In this document: positions 62,063-64,000 of the stretch, one piece after another
How positions within the stretch are numbered: position 1 is the first letter of the stretch
Layout: each line of letters starts with the position of its first letter
Assembly: GCF_002237655.1 (NCBI RefSeq)
Contig: NZ_NOKT01000025.1
Location: 1-64,000 of the forward strand
DNA length: 64,000 bases
Origin: Streptomyces sp. XY006
GTDB lineage: Bacteria > Actinomycetota > Actinomycetes > Streptomycetales > Streptomycetaceae
Direction of reading: 5' to 3'
The notes under the pieces: model-generated
Database searches by the model: none
What the model saw: the letters and a program-made list of their open reading frames with translations, nothing else
Told to the model about the DNA's origin: nothing
Translations under genes and position numbers: made by a program

Positions 62063-64000
62063 CCCGCTGCCGCTCCTCCTCCGCCAGGACGTCCGCCACC
62101 TCGGCGTCCGTCGCGGCGGCCAGCCTCTCATGGGAGGCCCGCGTCTCGGGCGGCTCGATGCTGATGCGCGGCATGCGCTTGTCGAGCCACCGGGGCAGCC
62201 ACCAGTTGGCGCCGCCGAGCAGGTGCATCAGGGCGGGCACCAGCAGCGTGCGCAGGACGAAGGCGTCCAGGGCGACGGCGGCCGCGAGGGCGATGCCGAA
62301 CATGGCGATCACCCGGTCGCCGCTGAGCACGAAGGCCAGGAAGACGGAGATCATGATGACCGCCGCCGAGTTGATCACGCGGCTGGTCTCGGCGAGGCCG
62401 ACGCGGACGGCCCGCCGGTTGTCGCCGGTCTCCAGCCACTCCTCGTACATCCGGCTCACCAGGAAGACCTGGTAGTCCATGGAGAGGCCGAAGAGCACCG
62501 ACACCATGATCACGGGCAGGAAGGGCTCGATGGGCCCGGCGCTGCCCAGGCCGAGCAGTTCGCTGCCCCAGCCCCACTGGAAGATCGCGACGACGACACC
62601 GAAGGCGGAGGCCACCGCGGCGACGTTCATCGCGGCGGCCTTCAGCGGGATGCCGATCGACCGGAAGGCCAGCAGGAGCAGCAGACAGCCCAGGCCGATC
62701 ACCACCCCGACGAAGACGGGCAGCTTGGAGACGATGACGTCGGCGAAGTCGTCGTAGCCGGCCGTCATGCCGCCGACCTGCACGTCGAGCGAGGTGCCTG
62801 ACTCGGCGCGCGGCAGCACCTCGTCGCGCAGCCGGTCCACCAGGTCGCTGGTCTGCTTCGACTGCGGCGAGGACTCGGGGACGACGGTGAGGTACGCGCT
62901 GTGGCCGCCGGAGCCGAAGGTCACCGGGGTGACCGAGGCGACGCCGTCGGTGGCGCGCAGGGTGGCGTCCAGGTTGTCCAGGGCGAGCTTGTCGCCGGCC
63001 CCGTCGACCTCGGTGACGAGGGTGAGCGGGCCGTTCACGCCGGGGCCGAAGCCGTCGGCGAGCAGGTCGTAGGCCTGCCGGGTGGTGGCGGTGCGCGGGT
63101 CGTTGCCCTGGTCGGAGGTGCCCAGGTGCAGGGAGAAGGTGGGCAGCGCGAGGACGGCCATGACGACCAGGGCGACCGCCCCGAGCAGCTTGGGGTGGCG
63201 CTCCACGAACGCCGACCAGCGGGCGGCGAACCCGGTGGGCAGTTCGGGCTGGGGCCCGTGCTCGGCGAGGCGGCGGCGTTCGCGGCGGCTGAGCGCGCGC
63301 ATGCCGATGAGGGAGAGCAGGGCGGGCAGCAGCGTCACGGAGGCCGCGACGGTGAGGACCACGGTCAGGCCGGCCGCTATCGCGACGCCGTTGAGGAAGC
63401 CGAGCCGCAGGATGAGCATGCCCAGCAGGGCGATGCAAACGGTGGCACCCGCGAACACCACGGCCCGTCCCGTGGTCTGCACGGCGTTCGTGGCGGCCTC
63501 GGTGACGGACAGCCCCCGATTCAGGCCGCGCCGGTGCCGGGTCACGATGAACAGCGCGTAGTCGATGCCCACGCCGAGCCCGATCAGCATGCCGAGCATG
63601 GGGGCGAAGTCGGCGACGGTCATGGCGTGCCCGAGCAGCACGATCCCGGCGTAGGCGGTGCCGACGCCGACCAGGGCCGTGGCGATGGGCAGCAGGGAGG
63701 CGGCGAGCGAGCCGAAGGCGAGGAACAGCACCACCGCGGCGACGAGCACGCCGACGATCTCCGCGAGGTGCCCGCCGGAGGACTGGGTCAGCGCGATGGC
63801 GCTGCCGCCCAGCTCCACCTGGAGCCCGTCGCTCTCGGCGCTCTCGGCGGTGTCGACGACGGCCCGTGCCTCGCCCTCGGCGATGTCCTCGGCCTGCGCC
63901 TCGAAGGTGACCGTGGCGTAGGCCGTGCGGCCGTCCGCGCTGATCCGGCCCGTGCCGGGCCCGTCGTAGGGGCTGGTGACCGAGGCGACGCCGGGGAGGT
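62040..64000 (-). CDS. MMPL family RND-type transporter (partial, N-terminus beyond the window)
   Basis: The frame stays open to the right edge, so the first part is missing; about 653 residues are visible. It has two clusters of membrane segments with MMPL signatures: VGIDYALFIVTRHRRGL, AVQTTGRAVVFAGATVCIALLGMLIL in the first; GLSMDYQVFLVSRMYEEWLETGD and INSAAVIMISVFLAFVLSGDRVIAMFGIALAAAVALDAFVLRTLLVPALMHLLG in the second; a large extracytoplasmic loop between. Such proteins export lipids or hydrophobic compounds. The last visible gene in this direction overlaps the GNAT gene. Confidence 0.93.
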   Translation of the reverse strand, partial: LPGVASVTSPYDGPGTGRISADGRTAYATVTFEAQAEDIAEGEARAVVDTAESAESDGLQVELGGSAIALTQSSGGHLAEIVGVLVAAVVLFLAFGSLAASLLPIATALVGVGTAYAGIVLLGHAMTVADFAPMLGMLIGLGVGIDYALFIVTRHRRGLNRGLSVTEAATNAVQTTGRAVVFAGATVCIALLGMLILRLGFLNGVAIAAGLTVVLTVAASVTLLPALLSLIGMRALSRRERRRLAEHGPQPELPTGFAARWSAFVERHPKLLGAVALVVMAVLALPTFSLHLGTSDQGNDPRTATTRQAYDLLADGFGPGVNGPLTLVTEVDGAGDKLALDNLDATLRATDGVASVTPVTFGSGGHSAYLTVVPESSPQSKQTSDLVDRLRDEVLPRAESGTSLDVQVGGMTAGYDDFADVIVSKLPVFVGVVIGLGCLLLLLAFRSIGIPLKAAAMNVAAVASAFGVVVAIFQWGWGSELLGLGSAGPIEPFLPVIMVSVLFGLSMDYQVFLVSRMYEEWLETGDNRRAVRVGLAETSRVINSAAVIMISVFLAFVLSGDRVIAMFGIALAAAVALDAFVLRTLLVPALMHLLGGANWWLPRWLDKRMPRISIEPPETRASHERLAAATDAEVADVLAEEERQRDVRDIPG

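Overview
This window is chromosomal DNA of a Streptomyces. GC is very high throughout, GTG and TTG starts are common, and it carries lineage markers: two conservons (cvn operons), an acyl-CoA carboxylase epsilon subunit, a Streptomyces-type trypsin, and a GGDEF/EAL protein beside ilvB. Gene order resembles the cvn1/cvn2-accE-accB ... ilvB-cdgC part of the S. coelicolor chromosome, so it reads as core chromosome with accessory insertions. No tRNA, rRNA, CRISPR array or prophage was seen.

Layout. 1-8358 (+): two tandem paralogous conservons, each kinase-like CvnA, roadblock CvnB, DUF742 CvnC and Ras-like GTPase CvnD; the first CvnA is cut by the window edge. 8371-10342: terminators, then accE and accB on the minus strand. 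10497-20751: accessory genes, namely a PL8 polysaccharide lyase, a degenerate SDR, a YceI protein under an operator-like inverted repeat, trypsin SprT, a 26-bp tandem repeat array, a YdeI-type protein, a divergent TetR/EamA pair with duplicated operators, a TPM-like membrane protein and a SLATT-like protein. 20801-32570: citramalate synthase with a possible attenuator, a secreted beta-propeller protein, a TetR regulator, a urease-like operon (fused gamma-beta, divergent alpha, agmatine deiminase) divergent from an NCS1 permease, then ilvE and leuB. 32714-42676: a purple-acid-phosphatase-like lipoprotein, an AAC(2')-like acetyltransferase, a quinone oxidoreductase, the proline catabolic pair (pruA and proline dehydrogenase) divergent from a PucR regulator, a vanadium-haloperoxidase/PAP2 protein and a TetR/MFS pair. 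44358-49690 (-): serA, ilvC, ilvN, ilvB, with a clear ilvB leader peptide and attenuator at 49772-49887. 49921-64000: cdgC-like GGDEF/degenerate-EAL protein, D-2-hydroxyacid dehydrogenase, aldo/keto reductase, sugar dehydrogenase lipoprotein, a 191-bp MITE abutting a small DUF6191 gene, a large LuxR (LAL) regulator, two small proteins, a GNAT enzyme and an MMPL transporter running off the right edge.

How it fits together. Much of the minus strand builds branched-chain amino acids (cimA, ilvE, leuB, ilvBNC) and serine (serA); ilvB carries a leader peptide rich in Ile, Leu and Val codons. AccB/AccE make malonyl- and methylmalonyl-CoA precursors. The proline and urease/agmatine genes form small nitrogen-catabolic modules, each next to a regulator or transporter. 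The most unusual points are: a urease alpha homologue that keeps every metal ligand but lacks the flap cysteine and has no accessory genes nearby; the 26-bp tandem array; the MITE whose edge supplies a stop codon; the duplicated conservons with a shared C-terminal peptide on CvnA; and a degenerate EAL domain in CdgC. Motifs were read by eye; no database search was run.
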